A stretch of DNA of 64,000 nt, taken from contig NZ_AUFE01000029.1 of the NCBI RefSeq assembly GCF_000426345.1, positions 17,139 to 81,138 on the forward strand. The letters run 5' to 3'. The notes below the pieces were generated by a model. The model was given only the letters and a program-made list of their open reading frames with translations, did no database searches and had not been told where the DNA came from. The translations under genes and the position numbers were made by a program. Source of the DNA: Cupriavidus phytohabitans. Lineage in GTDB: Bacteria; Pseudomonadota; Gammaproteobacteria; Burkholderiales; Burkholderiaceae. Of the stretch, positions 37,101-44,860 are shown one piece after another (positions within the stretch are counted from its first letter, which is position 1; each line of letters begins with the position of its first letter).

Positions 37101-37586
37101 ATGACCCAGCTCACCCATTTCGATACCGCCGGACAGGCCCACATGGTCGACGTCGGCGACAAGGCCAGCACGCACCGCGTGGCCGTGGCCACCGGCACCA
37201 TCACCATGCTGCCCGACACCTTCGCACTGGTGCGCGACGGCAATGCAAAGAAAGGCGACGTGCTCGGCATCGCGCGCGTGGCCGCGATCATGGCCACCAA
37301 GCGCACCGCCGACCTGATCCCACTGTGCCATCCGATCGGGCTGACCAAGGTCGCGGTCGATTTTGCGCTCGACGAGGCCAACGCCACCGTCGCCTGCACC
37401 GTCCGCACCGAGACCCGCGGCCAGACCGGCGTCGAGATGGAAGCGCTGACCGGCGTGCAGGTGGCGCTGCTGACGATCTACGACATGTGCAAGGCGGTGG
37501 ACCGGGGCATGGTGATCGGGAATGTGAAGCTGCTGGAGAAGCACGGCGGCAAGTCGGGCGACTGGGTGGCGGGCGACATTAAGTGA
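37101..37586 (+). CDS. moaC: Cyclic pyranopterin monophosphate synthase, 3' end replaced by island
   Basis: MoaC makes cPMP in molybdenum cofactor synthesis. The 161-residue protein has KGDVLGIARVAAIMATKRT near residue 50, LIPLCHPI near 75 with a catalytic histidine, and TGVEMEALTGV near 112. The last residues after DWVA are GDIK and are encoded by AT-richer, element-derived DNA. The fragment at the far end of the island reads AAGQ-stop after DWVA and is probably the native end. The integration therefore keeps a full-length gene with a changed tail. Confidence 0.93.
   Translation: MTQLTHFDTAGQAHMVDVGDKASTHRVAVATGTITMLPDTFALVRDGNAKKGDVLGIARVAAIMATKRTADLIPLCHPIGLTKVAVDFALDEANATVACTVRTETRGQTGVEMEALTGVQVALLTIYDMCKAVDRGMVIGNVKLLEKHGGKSGDWVAGDIK
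37485..37572 (+). repeat. attL: 88-bp direct repeat in the moaC 3' end
   Basis: This is identical over 88 bp to 58931-59018. The bases just outside differ on both sides (C/G before, G/C after), so these are the repeat limits. It marks the left junction of the island. The crossover lies somewhere inside it and cannot be placed further from one sequence. Confidence 0.93.
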
Positions 37587-37693
37587 TTGTTTTATAAGCC
37601 TTAATTTGACGCCAGATCGTTGTCTGCCCTACTCACCGACTGTGCCAATTGCCTGACCGCAGCGGCTGCCACGGAGTGACGAAAAATCGATCT

Positions 37694-37711
37694 TGTCCAA
37701 ATTCTGTCCAA
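37694..37711 (+). repeat. Two TGTCCAA iterons, 11-bp phase (left arm)
   Basis: TGTCCAA at 37694 and 37705, exactly one helical turn apart, lie 122 bp inside attL and 14 bp before the integrase ATG. They match the three-copy set at the right end. Candidate integrase arm-type or excisionase sites; binding here would also overlap the int promoter or leader. Confidence 0.7.
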
Positions 37712-37724
37712 GTGGAGACAGGAG

Positions 37725-38708
37725 ATGGCATCGATAAGGCAACGAGGAAACCGATGGCAGGCGCGGGTAACGCGCAATGGATTTCCGCCTGAAGTAAAGA
37801 CTTTTGCGTTGCGGCAAGACGCCGAACGGTGGGCGAGGTCCGTGGAAACAGGGATGGACCGGGGCAGCTATGTCAGCCTCAGTGAGGCTGAATCGACCAC
37901 GCTTGGGCATGTCCTCGAACGCTACATTGCAGAGGTCTGCCCTTCGATGCGTGGCGGCACTGAAGACACCATCAGGCTACGTGCGATGTGCCGCACGAAA
38001 CTTGCCAAATTGAGCATGGCTGCATTGACGCCGATGGCAATCGCAGCGTATCGGGACGAACGGCTGAAGCAAGTACAGCCGGGGACTGTGATTCGCGAAC
38101 TGGCTTACCTGTCCGCCATCATCAACCACGCCCGGCGCGAATGGGGTATCAACATCACAAACCCGGTCGCATCTGTTCGCAAACCTCCGACGCCGCAGGG
38201 ACGAGACAGGGTACTGACGGCGGAGGAAGAATTTCGATTGCTGGTGGCGCTGGCACCAACTGCACGCCGGAATCCGTGGCTTCGACCAATGGCTATCCTG
38301 AGTTTGGAAACGGCAATGCGACGTGGTGAGCTACTTGCCCTGCGCTGGTCGAACATCAACCTTGAAGCCCAGACCGCGTTCTTGCCGATGACCAAGAACG
38401 GCACAGCACGGACTGTGCCTCTGTCCCGGAAAGCGGTGGACCTGTTACACGACCTCCCGCGTTGCATCGATGGAAGCGTATTCCCGATCAATGCACCAGC
38501 GCACCATAAAGCGTTCAAACGCGCGTGCAAGCGGGCCGGACTGGATGACCTGCACTGGCATGACCTTCGTCACACGGCCATCACCCGGCTGGCGACGAAG
38601 CTGCCGAACCTCATCGAACTGGCGGCAGTATCCGGGCACCGCAGCCTAACCATGCTGAAGCGGTACTACCACCCATCTGCTGCCGATTTGGCGAAGAAGA
38701 TCGGTTGA
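37725..38708 (+). CDS. Tyrosine recombinase/integrase of the island
   Basis: This 327-residue phage-type integrase probably catalyses insertion into and excision from moaC. The N-terminal 60 residues (IRQRGNRWQARVTRNG) form the arm-binding domain, then a SAM-like core-binding domain from about 65 to 145. The catalytic residues are visible: Arg in AMRRGELLALRW near 195, Lys in TKNGTARTV near 220, HDLRH near 280, His in SGHRSL near 303 and the nucleophile Tyr in KRYYH near 312. The ATG at 37725 follows ACAGGAG. It lies 138 bp inside attL and reads into the island. Confidence 0.93.
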   Translation: MASIRQRGNRWQARVTRNGFPPEVKTFALRQDAERWARSVETGMDRGSYVSLSEAESTTLGHVLERYIAEVCPSMRGGTEDTIRLRAMCRTKLAKLSMAALTPMAIAAYRDERLKQVQPGTVIRELAYLSAIINHARREWGINITNPVASVRKPPTPQGRDRVLTAEEEFRLLVALAPTARRNPWLRPMAILSLETAMRRGELLALRWSNINLEAQTAFLPMTKNGTARTVPLSRKAVDLLHDLPRCIDGSVFPINAPAHHKAFKRACKRAGLDDLHWHDLRHTAITRLATKLPNLIELAAVSGHRSLTMLKRYYHPSAADLAKKIG

Positions 38709-38801
38709 CCGGACCGGCATTCATGACTGAAGGACATCGGTGCACTGGTTTCCTTCGACTGGTGGCGCATGCATTCTGAGCCGCTCGACATTCGGAAGTA
38801 C

Positions 38802-38827
38802 AAACAAAAAACCCGCCAAAACGGGTT
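38802..38827 (-). terminator. Leftward terminator 1
   Basis: Stem AACCCG/CGGGTT with a 6-nt loop; read on the minus strand it is followed by TTTTTTGTTT. It is closest to the integrase 3' end. Confidence 0.6.
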
Positions 38828-39044
38828 GATGGGTGGGGTGTCGGAACGATGCAGAAGTGGGGTTGCGGCCCGGTATGGGTGACCGCCTTTGGCTACGGTC
38901 GTTCCGACTTGAAGCCAGTCTACGGGCACCGGCGTGCGTTCACCTATTGGGGCAAATCGTGATGGCGAATCGATGAAGTGACTCAGCGTAGATCGCCTTC
39001 TTCGGCACGGTCATTCCGTCCGAAGGGCGGTGTTTCCGGCGGAC

Positions 39045-39080
39045 AAAAAAATGCCCACGGTGCCGGGGTGGCCTGTGGGC
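39045..39080 (-). terminator. Leftward terminator 2
   Basis: Stem GCCCAC/GTGGGC with an extended inner pairing; on the minus strand it is followed by ATTTTTTTG. Confidence 0.6.
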
Positions 39081-39194
39081 GGTAGCAAGGACTTCCACGT
39101 CAATTCTAGGGTGGCGTGGATTTTTCTTACGACAGAATTAAACAACATCCACATCGCTGTTCAGTGCGTGGCGTTGGCTGGCCTGCGGTTCGCA

Positions 39195-39226
39195 GAAAAA
39201 CAAAGGGAGGAGGTTGCCCTCCTCCC
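39195..39226 (-). terminator. Leftward terminator 3, end of the lipoprotein transcript
   Basis: Stem GGGAGGAGG/CCTCCTCCC with a 4-nt loop; on the minus strand it is followed by TTTGTTTTT. It is 28 bp after the lipoprotein stop and is the natural terminator of that gene. Confidence 0.75.
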
Positions 39227-39253
39227 CGGCCAGACCAAGCGATTAGGGCCTGA

Positions 39254-40075
39254 TTAATTCTTGTTGCCGATGAAAACGAAGGCGCCGTTCCGCTGCGATG
39301 TAACACCGGCGGCCACAACCTGATTTCCAGACGGAACAGCCTCAAAATTGACGCTGGTCCCCGACCCCAACGCACAAGAAGAGTTCTGGAACGTGACTGT
39401 GCCGTCGAGCACGTGCTTGCCTGTAGAGCGAGGAGTCAATGTGCCGGCGAAATTGCAAACCCCATCTCCCCCGGTAAATGAACCACTCGCCCCGACAGTC
39501 ACCGTTACAGGGTTGCTGGACCCCGCAAGGCCACCCGTCCACGTACCTTGGGCGTCAGCGAGGGTTACGGGCGTGTCGTAGAGCGAATTGTAGTTGCCAT
39601 TGAATGTCACCGTCTGCGTACCGCTTTGCACGGTTCCAGACATTGATTGCTTTTCAGTGAAAGAACCGTTTACGGTCGCGGCCATTGGCGACGCAGAAGC
39701 CGAGAAATTGACAGCAGCGGGATCGGAGAATTTGCCGCCTGACGCAGTCAGAATACCCTCCACAAGACCTGCGAACGCCCCACCAGATGTGTAGATAGAG
39801 AAATAGCGGCCGTTTTCCAGTACCAATGTGGATACAGCAAGACCGGTGTTGGTTGCGCCCCCCCAAATTCCCTCTGGAACCTTCGGGGATGGATTCGGTG
39901 CCGGTGTGCATGGCACAAAAACCCCGCCCTCCATCTTGCGGCACGGCTCATCGTCGTCTCCGCCACCACATGCAGCCAATATCGGCAACGCCAAAAAGGG
40001 AACGATTCTCAATACTTTCTTGATCCCGCCGACCATACGGTGCTTGGGTTCACTACCTGTTCTGCTATTAACCAT
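39254..40075 (-). CDS. Predicted surface or periplasmic lipoprotein
   Basis: This 273-residue protein starts at MVNSRTGSEPKHR (40075), chosen because GGGGAAAAGG precedes it. After an N-terminal positively charged stretch come a hydrophobic segment and the lipobox LPILAAC, followed by GGGDDDEP. The mature part is Gly/Ser/Thr-rich with repeated beta-like patterns (GTWTGGLAGSSNPVTVTVGASGSFTGG), suggesting a beta-rich extracytoplasmic domain. I recognise no named family. It is the last gene of a leftward set that includes two LprI-domain proteins and a YbjN-like protein. Confidence 0.78.
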   Translation of the reverse strand: MVNSRTGSEPKHRMVGGIKKVLRIVPFLALPILAACGGGDDDEPCRKMEGGVFVPCTPAPNPSPKVPEGIWGGATNTGLAVSTLVLENGRYFSIYTSGGAFAGLVEGILTASGGKFSDPAAVNFSASASPMAATVNGSFTEKQSMSGTVQSGTQTVTFNGNYNSLYDTPVTLADAQGTWTGGLAGSSNPVTVTVGASGSFTGGDGVCNFAGTLTPRSTGKHVLDGTVTFQNSSCALGSGTSVNFEAVPSGNQVVAAGVTSQRNGAFVFIGNKN

Positions 40076-40282
40076 GACCTTTTCCCCTGAGTTGTTCTTC
40101 GGCTCTTCGACCGTGGAGCTTCCTTTATAAGCGTGTGCACCAAGATGGCTGCACCCTTCTTTGGTGGGGAGGTACTCATCGCACAACAGATTTGGAGAAG
40201 TAAGCCATTTGGTCGATGCCACTACAACGAATATGCGGCAATAATTTTCGCGCCATTAGATAAAAGTCAGTTTCAACACAAA

Positions 40283-40753
40283 TCAATGCAACAGTTCCCC
40301 GCTTGCAGGGGTGCCAGAGGCTTCTGACGGGTTGCCGAAGTGAATCAATCCGCCCTCGTTGAAGTTCTGGACCACATATTCCAACAGGGACCCGAACCGA
40401 TTGACCACCGAGATGAAGTTCCCGGCGATCAGTCCGTGCGTGAACGGAAGCGCGTAGGCGACGGTCAAGTCTTCATCTTGATCCACAGTGAACACCGGCA
40501 GGAACACTTCCTCGTTCAGCCGCCGCGCCAGTTCCCGCTTCTGGTCGATGGACGCCTGCTGCGTCAATGGCAGGTAAGTGCCAATGCGGATGAACTTCCT
40601 GTCGGGGATCAGCGATATGCCGTAGCTGATACCATTCTCAGTCCGTAGCCAAATACCGTCCGGCTGGACCTTGTAGGGAACTAAGCCGCTGTCGAGGATG
40701 TGGGCTTCAAGGGCGGCGATGGTGATCTCAGCTTCGGTGAAGGTCTTCGTCAA
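40283..40753 (-). CDS. YbjN-like small protein
   Basis: I place the start at a TTG (40753) with GGAGAG 5-10 nt upstream; a longer frame would overlap the upstream gene and lose similarity. The 156-residue protein has the pattern of YbjN/type III chaperone-like folds: short N-terminal helix, strands ending in GIWLRTENGISYGISLIPDRKFIRIGTYLP, then a long helix (SIDQKRELARRLNEEVFLPVF) and a final strand-helix unit. YbjN-like proteins are sensors or chaperones of unclear function. Assignment is by pattern and is moderate. Confidence 0.6.
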   Translation of the reverse strand: MTKTFTEAEITIAALEAHILDSGLVPYKVQPDGIWLRTENGISYGISLIPDRKFIRIGTYLPLTQQASIDQKRELARRLNEEVFLPVFTVDQDEDLTVAYALPFTHGLIAGNFISVVNRFGSLLEYVVQNFNEGGLIHFGNPSEASGTPASGELLH

Positions 40754-40839
40754 ATAGGCTCTCCGGTTCTTGGATGTGTTGGTTTTTTCGCGCAATACCG
40801 GGATGACATGCACTACGGCGCCATCCCGGCTGGCGGGTA

Positions 40840-41574
40840 TCAGTCGCCGCCAGTGAAGCAGTTGCACTCGATGGTCGCGCCCTTGGCACCGGTCATCGAC
40901 CGCTGTACACCCGCTGGACATGTCTTGCTCTTGGGAAACTTGACGGTCTTCGCCAAGTCAGGGTTCTTTGCCTTGAAGTCGGCAGCCGGAACGTCCAGCC
41001 GTACAGACACAAGGCTGGAAGCCCCGGCGTCAGCGGTATCCACGGCGGACACCTTGACGCCTCGGAACGCCACGTTGCCCGCACGAATCTGACCGTCAAG
41101 GTCTGCCGGTGCAGCAAACGGCATGCATGACTTCATCCAAGACTCGATGACCGGATTGTCCTTGGCCTGTGCGGTAGCTGGTTGGGAACCGCCTTGGGTT
41201 GCAAGCGTCGTCGGACCCGCTTTGATGTCGCTGGACTGGACGCACGCCGCATGCATCCCGCTGACCACTGGCGCTTCGCAGACATCATCCACGCGCTTCC
41301 GGTACAGATCGATCAGGCACTGTTCAGTGGTGCATTTGTTACGCTGACTGATCCATGCCCGCTGTTCCTTCTTCAAGGACGCCCCGCCATCGCCCAAGTC
41401 GGTCGCCAGCATGGCGCTGTAGTTCTCCGTCAGTGCGTCGTCCAGTTTCCCAAGCAGTGAACTGGCACAGATGGTCTTTTCCGCGAAGGTTGATGCTTTC
41501 TTGCAGTCAAAAGACGTGGCGTGAGCCAGAGGCGAAACGATCAGCAGTGCCAGAATCAGATGTCGGAATTTCAT
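40840..41574 (-). CDS. Exported protein with LprI/DUF1311 domain
   Basis: This 244-residue protein has a clear signal peptide (MKFRHLILALLIVSPLAHA) and AAGGAAG as ribosome site. Residues 22-98 form an LprI-type domain: FDCKKASTFAEKTICASSLLGKLDDAL, KEQRAWISQRNKC and CLIDLYRKRVDDV, with paired cysteines. LprI of Mycobacterium inhibits lysozyme. The C-terminal 130 residues carry further cysteines but no family I know. It is downstream of a membrane protein that ends in the same domain, so the two may act together in the envelope. Confidence 0.83.
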   Translation of the reverse strand: MKFRHLILALLIVSPLAHATSFDCKKASTFAEKTICASSLLGKLDDALTENYSAMLATDLGDGGASLKKEQRAWISQRNKCTTEQCLIDLYRKRVDDVCEAPVVSGMHAACVQSSDIKAGPTTLATQGGSQPATAQAKDNPVIESWMKSCMPFAAPADLDGQIRAGNVAFRGVKVSAVDTADAGASSLVSVRLDVPAADFKAKNPDLAKTVKFPKSKTCPAGVQRSMTGAKGATIECNCFTGGD

Positions 41575-41605
41575 AGGCTTCCTTGGTCGTCAGTAATCTA
41601 ATGAT

Positions 41606-41632
41606 GAAAAAACCGCCGATGAACGGCGGTTG
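41606..41632 (-). terminator. Terminator of the membrane LprI gene
   Basis: Stem ACCGCCG/CGGCGGT with a short loop; on the minus strand it is followed by TTTTTTC. It lies 24 bp after the stop of the 536-residue gene, so the downstream LprI gene may have its own promoter or rely on read-through. Confidence 0.75.
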
Positions 41633-41655
41633 CTGCGTGATCTTAGGTGGGTGCC

Positions 41656-43266
41656 TTACATCGCGGACAGGGCTTGGATGCGGGAATCCGTTACCTTCAG
41701 AAGACAGGCGGCGTCCTCACAGGCATTTCGTTCCTTCAGCCAATCCCGCTGCTGCTGTTTCAGTGTTGCGGCATCGGTCGATTTCGCCAGTGCAGTGCGG
41801 TACGAGGACGCAAGGCGGCGATCTGCGTCGCCAGTCTCGGGTGCAGAGCAAACCAGCTTCTCGATCTTGGACGATGCCTTGGTGCAATCGAACGACGCGA
41901 CGATGGCAGGTTGTGCGGTTTGCGCAGCCTGTGTCACCGGGGACGGCGATGCCTCAGCTTGTCCAAGTGGTTTTGCAGGTTCCTCTACCGCTGAAGGCGC
42001 AGCACTGCCAGCCGGTGCAGGAACACTGGCGACGCCCTGTGGCAGCGGGCATTGCTTGTTCAGGCTTTCGGACACGGCGATGAAGTTGGGGTACTTCCCC
42101 GCCAGCAACGGATTGGACTGGATGGAGAAACCGATCCGCTGCATGTCTTCTTGCGACACCAGCTTCTCGAACTGGTCCATCTTGCAGCCGCACAGGTGTC
42201 CGTTCAGGTGCTGGCCGCATTCCTCGACCGCAGCAGTCTTCCAGTCCTTGTCCCACGGACGGTCATTTTTGGACGAGGCAGTGAGGTCAGGTGCGGCATA
42301 GGCCAGCATCGTGTATGCCACGATATACGGTCCAAAATCGCCTTCACCCGCCTTCACACCGGCCCGCGTCGTCATCTTCACAATCGGGCCGTTCTGCTTC
42401 TCCTCCTTGTCAGCCGGGCTGGACACCAGATAGGTCAGCGTGGTGCTGAACATCGGATCGGTGGGCATCCGGAAACCACGGATGGACGCTTCAGCGATCT
42501 TCGCTTCCTTGACCTGTGCCGCTTTCACCAAGTCTTCCTTGGGGAATTCGACCACCAGCTTGCCGGAACACTGGACGTTATGCGACTGGTCGTTTCGCAA
42601 TGTCTCGGTGATCATCTCGACACGGAACTTGATGCGTTCGCGAGCGATTGCCATTGCCAGATCGGGGACGCCGGTGTCCGCAAGCTGTTCGGCGTAGTTG
42701 TCTGTGATGATTTCCTTCACATCCTTCGACGCGCAGTCCAGCTTGGCAGCCCCACCGAACACACCTGCGAGTAGGGCCGATGGACTGCGGGATGAACCCT
42801 CATCGGCAATCTGACCGTCTTCGTCATTGAGTCCATTGGTCGCGATCAGCAGACCGAAGACGACGACGGCATAGAGGACCGCCAAGGCAAGACCCGCCAG
42901 TACCGGCTTCACCAGCGACTTCTTCGCGTAGGTCTTCCCGAAGCCGTCCTTCACATAGCTGACCTGCTTGCGACCCGAGGCCACGTACCAGATAAAGAAG
43001 TAGATCAGCCCACCGATGTTGATGAACCCGCGAACGGTATCGGTGTCACCACCAGCCTTGGCTGCAAGGAAAACCGCAGCAGCCATCGCAGCCAAGATGA
43101 GCAAGCTGACATAAAACCAAGCCTTCGAAGCGGATGCCCGTTCTGGCTGCCCTAGAGAATTCCAGTTCGATGCGTTGAGGTATGAACCGAAGGCCGGGGT
43201 AAACATAACGCTGAGACCGGCGACGGTCGATGGATTCCAGATTGGCTGGTTTTGGGTGTTCTGCAT
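41656..43266 (-). CDS. Membrane protein with C-terminal LprI/DUF1311 domain
   Basis: This 536-residue protein starts at MQNTQNQPIWN with GAGGGGGAA upstream. It has three to four helices in the first 160 residues (about 50-70, 82-98 and 125-145). A long periplasmic part of unknown family follows (residues 165-400, Lys/Glu-rich). A Pro/Ala/Val linker near 425-450 leads to a C-terminal LprI domain (FDCTKASSKIEKLVCSAPETGDADRRLASSY ... QQQRDWLKERNACEDAACLLKV). It is divergent from the XRE regulator at 43388, with a perfect operator between them. Confidence 0.8.
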   Translation of the reverse strand: MQNTQNQPIWNPSTVAGLSVMFTPAFGSYLNASNWNSLGQPERASASKAWFYVSLLILAAMAAAVFLAAKAGGDTDTVRGFINIGGLIYFFIWYVASGRKQVSYVKDGFGKTYAKKSLVKPVLAGLALAVLYAVVVFGLLIATNGLNDEDGQIADEGSSRSPSALLAGVFGGAAKLDCASKDVKEIITDNYAEQLADTGVPDLAMAIARERIKFRVEMITETLRNDQSHNVQCSGKLVVEFPKEDLVKAAQVKEAKIAEASIRGFRMPTDPMFSTTLTYLVSSPADKEEKQNGPIVKMTTRAGVKAGEGDFGPYIVAYTMLAYAAPDLTASSKNDRPWDKDWKTAAVEECGQHLNGHLCGCKMDQFEKLVSQEDMQRIGFSIQSNPLLAGKYPNFIAVSESLNKQCPLPQGVASVPAPAGSAAPSAVEEPAKPLGQAEASPSPVTQAAQTAQPAIVASFDCTKASSKIEKLVCSAPETGDADRRLASSYRTALAKSTDAATLKQQQRDWLKERNACEDAACLLKVTDSRIQALSAM

Positions 43267-43309
43267 GTAGATTCCCCCTCAATGTTGTGCTTCTTCTTCA
43301 TAGACGCGC

Positions 43310-43338
43310 CCGAATACTACCAAATCGGTAGTATTCGG
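43310..43338. promoter_or_regulatory. Perfect 12-bp inverted repeat, operator of the XRE/LprI divergent pair
   Basis: CCGAATACTACC-N5-GGTAGTATTCGG is a perfect palindrome midway between the divergent starts at 43266 and 43388. A symmetric site of 29 bp is what a dimeric XRE repressor would bind. It is placed to control both genes. Confidence 0.8.
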
Positions 43339-43387
43339 GGCGAGCCAAAACCCGACGATTCTTGTCTTCAGCCACTTGAAGGCACGC

Positions 43388-43690
43388 ATGTCGGTATTTG
43401 CTCGACGACTCAAAGCAGCACGCCTACGCACCGGACTATCTCAGGAACGTCTCGGCATCGAGGCCGGACTTGATCCGATGTCGGCTAGCGCACGGATGAA
43501 TCGCTATGAGCAAGGAAAGCGTGTACCCGACGCACCGTTGGTCGAGCGGATTGCCGCCGTACTAGGCGTGCCGGTCGCCTACCTTCACTCAGTCGATGAT
43601 GACGAAGCCGATCTGCTTCTGAAGTTTCATCGCCTGAACAAGAAACAACGCGCCAAGATCATCGCCTTCATAGACGAAGTGTCGGGTTAG
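43388..43690 (+). CDS. XRE-family HTH regulator
   Basis: This 100-residue cI-like protein starts at MSVFARRLKAARLRTGLSQERLGIEAGL; a TTG 12 nt upstream is less likely. The HTH spans residues 8-60, with NRYEQGKRVPDAPLVERIAAVLGVPVAYL. A short C-terminal tail (FHRLNKKQRAKIIAFIDEV) probably dimerises. It most likely represses itself and the leftward envelope cassette through the palindrome at 43310-43338. Confidence 0.9.
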   Translation: MSVFARRLKAARLRTGLSQERLGIEAGLDPMSASARMNRYEQGKRVPDAPLVERIAAVLGVPVAYLHSVDDDEADLLLKFHRLNKKQRAKIIAFIDEVSG

Positions 43691-43768
43691 CGAAGCGGGC
43701 TTATGAGACAGCCGCCGCTTGCGCGGTTGCCGATTGACGTACCCGCATGACGGCCTGATGGCTGATCT

Positions 43769-44470
43769 TCATGCCCGACGCGACTTGCGACGATCTGGCC
43801 AATCGATCAGTGCGCATGGGACGCCATCGGGTCCAATACCGGTCAGGTCGTTGAATTCTTCTTCTTTGATCTGCTGCGCCAGCCGCGACAGCGTGGACCG
43901 GGAACAGCCAGTGGCCGCGATGATGGTGTTCCAGCTATCGCCCCGGCGCAGCATGTTCATGATGGCGGCGTTCCGCTGGACATCCGGCTTGCGACCCTTG
44001 TAGCCGCCTTCGGCCTTCAGCTTCTCGATCCCCTGCTTCTGCCTGCGACGCCGGTCCTCGTAGTCCTTGCGGGCGATTGCGGCGAGGACATCAAGCATCA
44101 TGGCGTTGAGAGCGTCCATCATCCGCCCTGTGATGTCGTCCGCGTTGGTCGTCATCATCCATGAAGTTGGCAGGTCAAGGGCAACCACCCGGACCCGGCG
44201 CGATTGCAGTTCGCCCTTCAACCGTTGCCAGTCATCGTTGTTAAGTCTCGACAACCGATCCACCTGCTCGCATAAAAGTAGGTCCCCTTCGTGGCAATCG
44301 GCAAGCAGACGGAACAACTCAGGTCGGTGAAGCGAAGCCCCGGACTCGTTCTCCATGTAGAACGACGCGATCTGTAGTCCCCGTTCCTTGGCGAACTCAA
44401 TCAGGTCTGACCGCGCACGATTCGCGTCCTGATCTTTGGTGGATGCACGAAGGTACGCTCTGACGTACAT
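43769..44470 (-). CDS. Serine recombinase (resolvase/invertase), 233 aa
   Basis: The start is the ATG at 44470 (MYVRAYLRAS) with GAGGTGG upstream. The catalytic domain has YLRASTKDQDANRA with the nucleophile Ser near residue 10, then ENESGASLHRPELFRLLADC and CEQVDRLSRLNNDDW with the conserved Arg pairs. The C-terminal HTH is RRGDSWNTIIAATGCSRSTLSRL, followed by a 40-residue tail. A small inverted repeat TGGTTCG/CGAACCA (44496-44549) lies just upstream and could be part of its recombination site. Confidence 0.9.
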   Translation of the reverse strand: MYVRAYLRASTKDQDANRARSDLIEFAKERGLQIASFYMENESGASLHRPELFRLLADCHEGDLLLCEQVDRLSRLNNDDWQRLKGELQSRRVRVVALDLPTSWMMTTNADDITGRMMDALNAMMLDVLAAIARKDYEDRRRRQKQGIEKLKAEGGYKGRKPDVQRNAAIMNMLRRGDSWNTIIAATGCSRSTLSRLAQQIKEEEFNDLTGIGPDGVPCALIDWPDRRKSRRA

Positions 44471-44860
44471 AACCACCTCATCGGTCTGTTTAGGATGGTT
44501 CGCATATTAATAGTTCGATTAGGGTGGTGTCAAGCCGTATATCGAACCAATCGAGAACCAGTTCGCCTGACCTATACCCATTTGGGACCAGTCGGTCACA
44601 TATCTCCCGACCTGCGGTCGTGCGCTTCGCGAACACGTTGACTTGCTACCTGCGGACCGGACGGACACGGCGTACCCTCTCATCTCCAATAGCCACAAAA
44701 AAGAGAAAAATCAGTTTCTATCCGGTCTCTTTTTCGAACCCGACCTTTGGACAGCTGGACACCCCTATAGGGGTGTGTCCGTGTCTGTCCGCAATTGGTC
44801 ACTGGTTTCGTCCTTGTGGACAAGCTGGTCATTCATGTTTGTCCGCTTGTCCGCGAAGTC
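44471..44860. other. 390-bp non-coding region with palindromes and TGTCC motifs
   Basis: It lies between a serine recombinase and the 3' end of the primase-helicase gene. It contains the perfect 18-bp palindrome ACACCCCTATAGGGGTGT (44759-44776), an A/T-rich hairpin AAAAGAGA/TCTCTTTT near 44697-44734, the palindrome CTTGTGGACAAG (44813-44824), and many TGTCC or GGACA pentamers on both strands between 44655 and 44855. I see no gene. It is a candidate replication origin or recombinase target. Confidence 0.5.
44759..44776. repeat. Perfect 18-bp palindrome
   Basis: ACACCCCTATAGGGGTGT, fully self-complementary without spacer, embedded among TGTCC motifs downstream of the primase-helicase gene. Confidence 0.75.

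Larger units (their letters stand above)
38709..39253. other. 545-bp non-coding region with three leftward terminators
   Basis: No convincing gene is present between the integrase and the lipoprotein gene. The content is three separate stem-loops, each with its T-tract on the minus strand (listed individually). They appear to stop leftward transcripts from running antisense into int. Confidence 0.6.
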
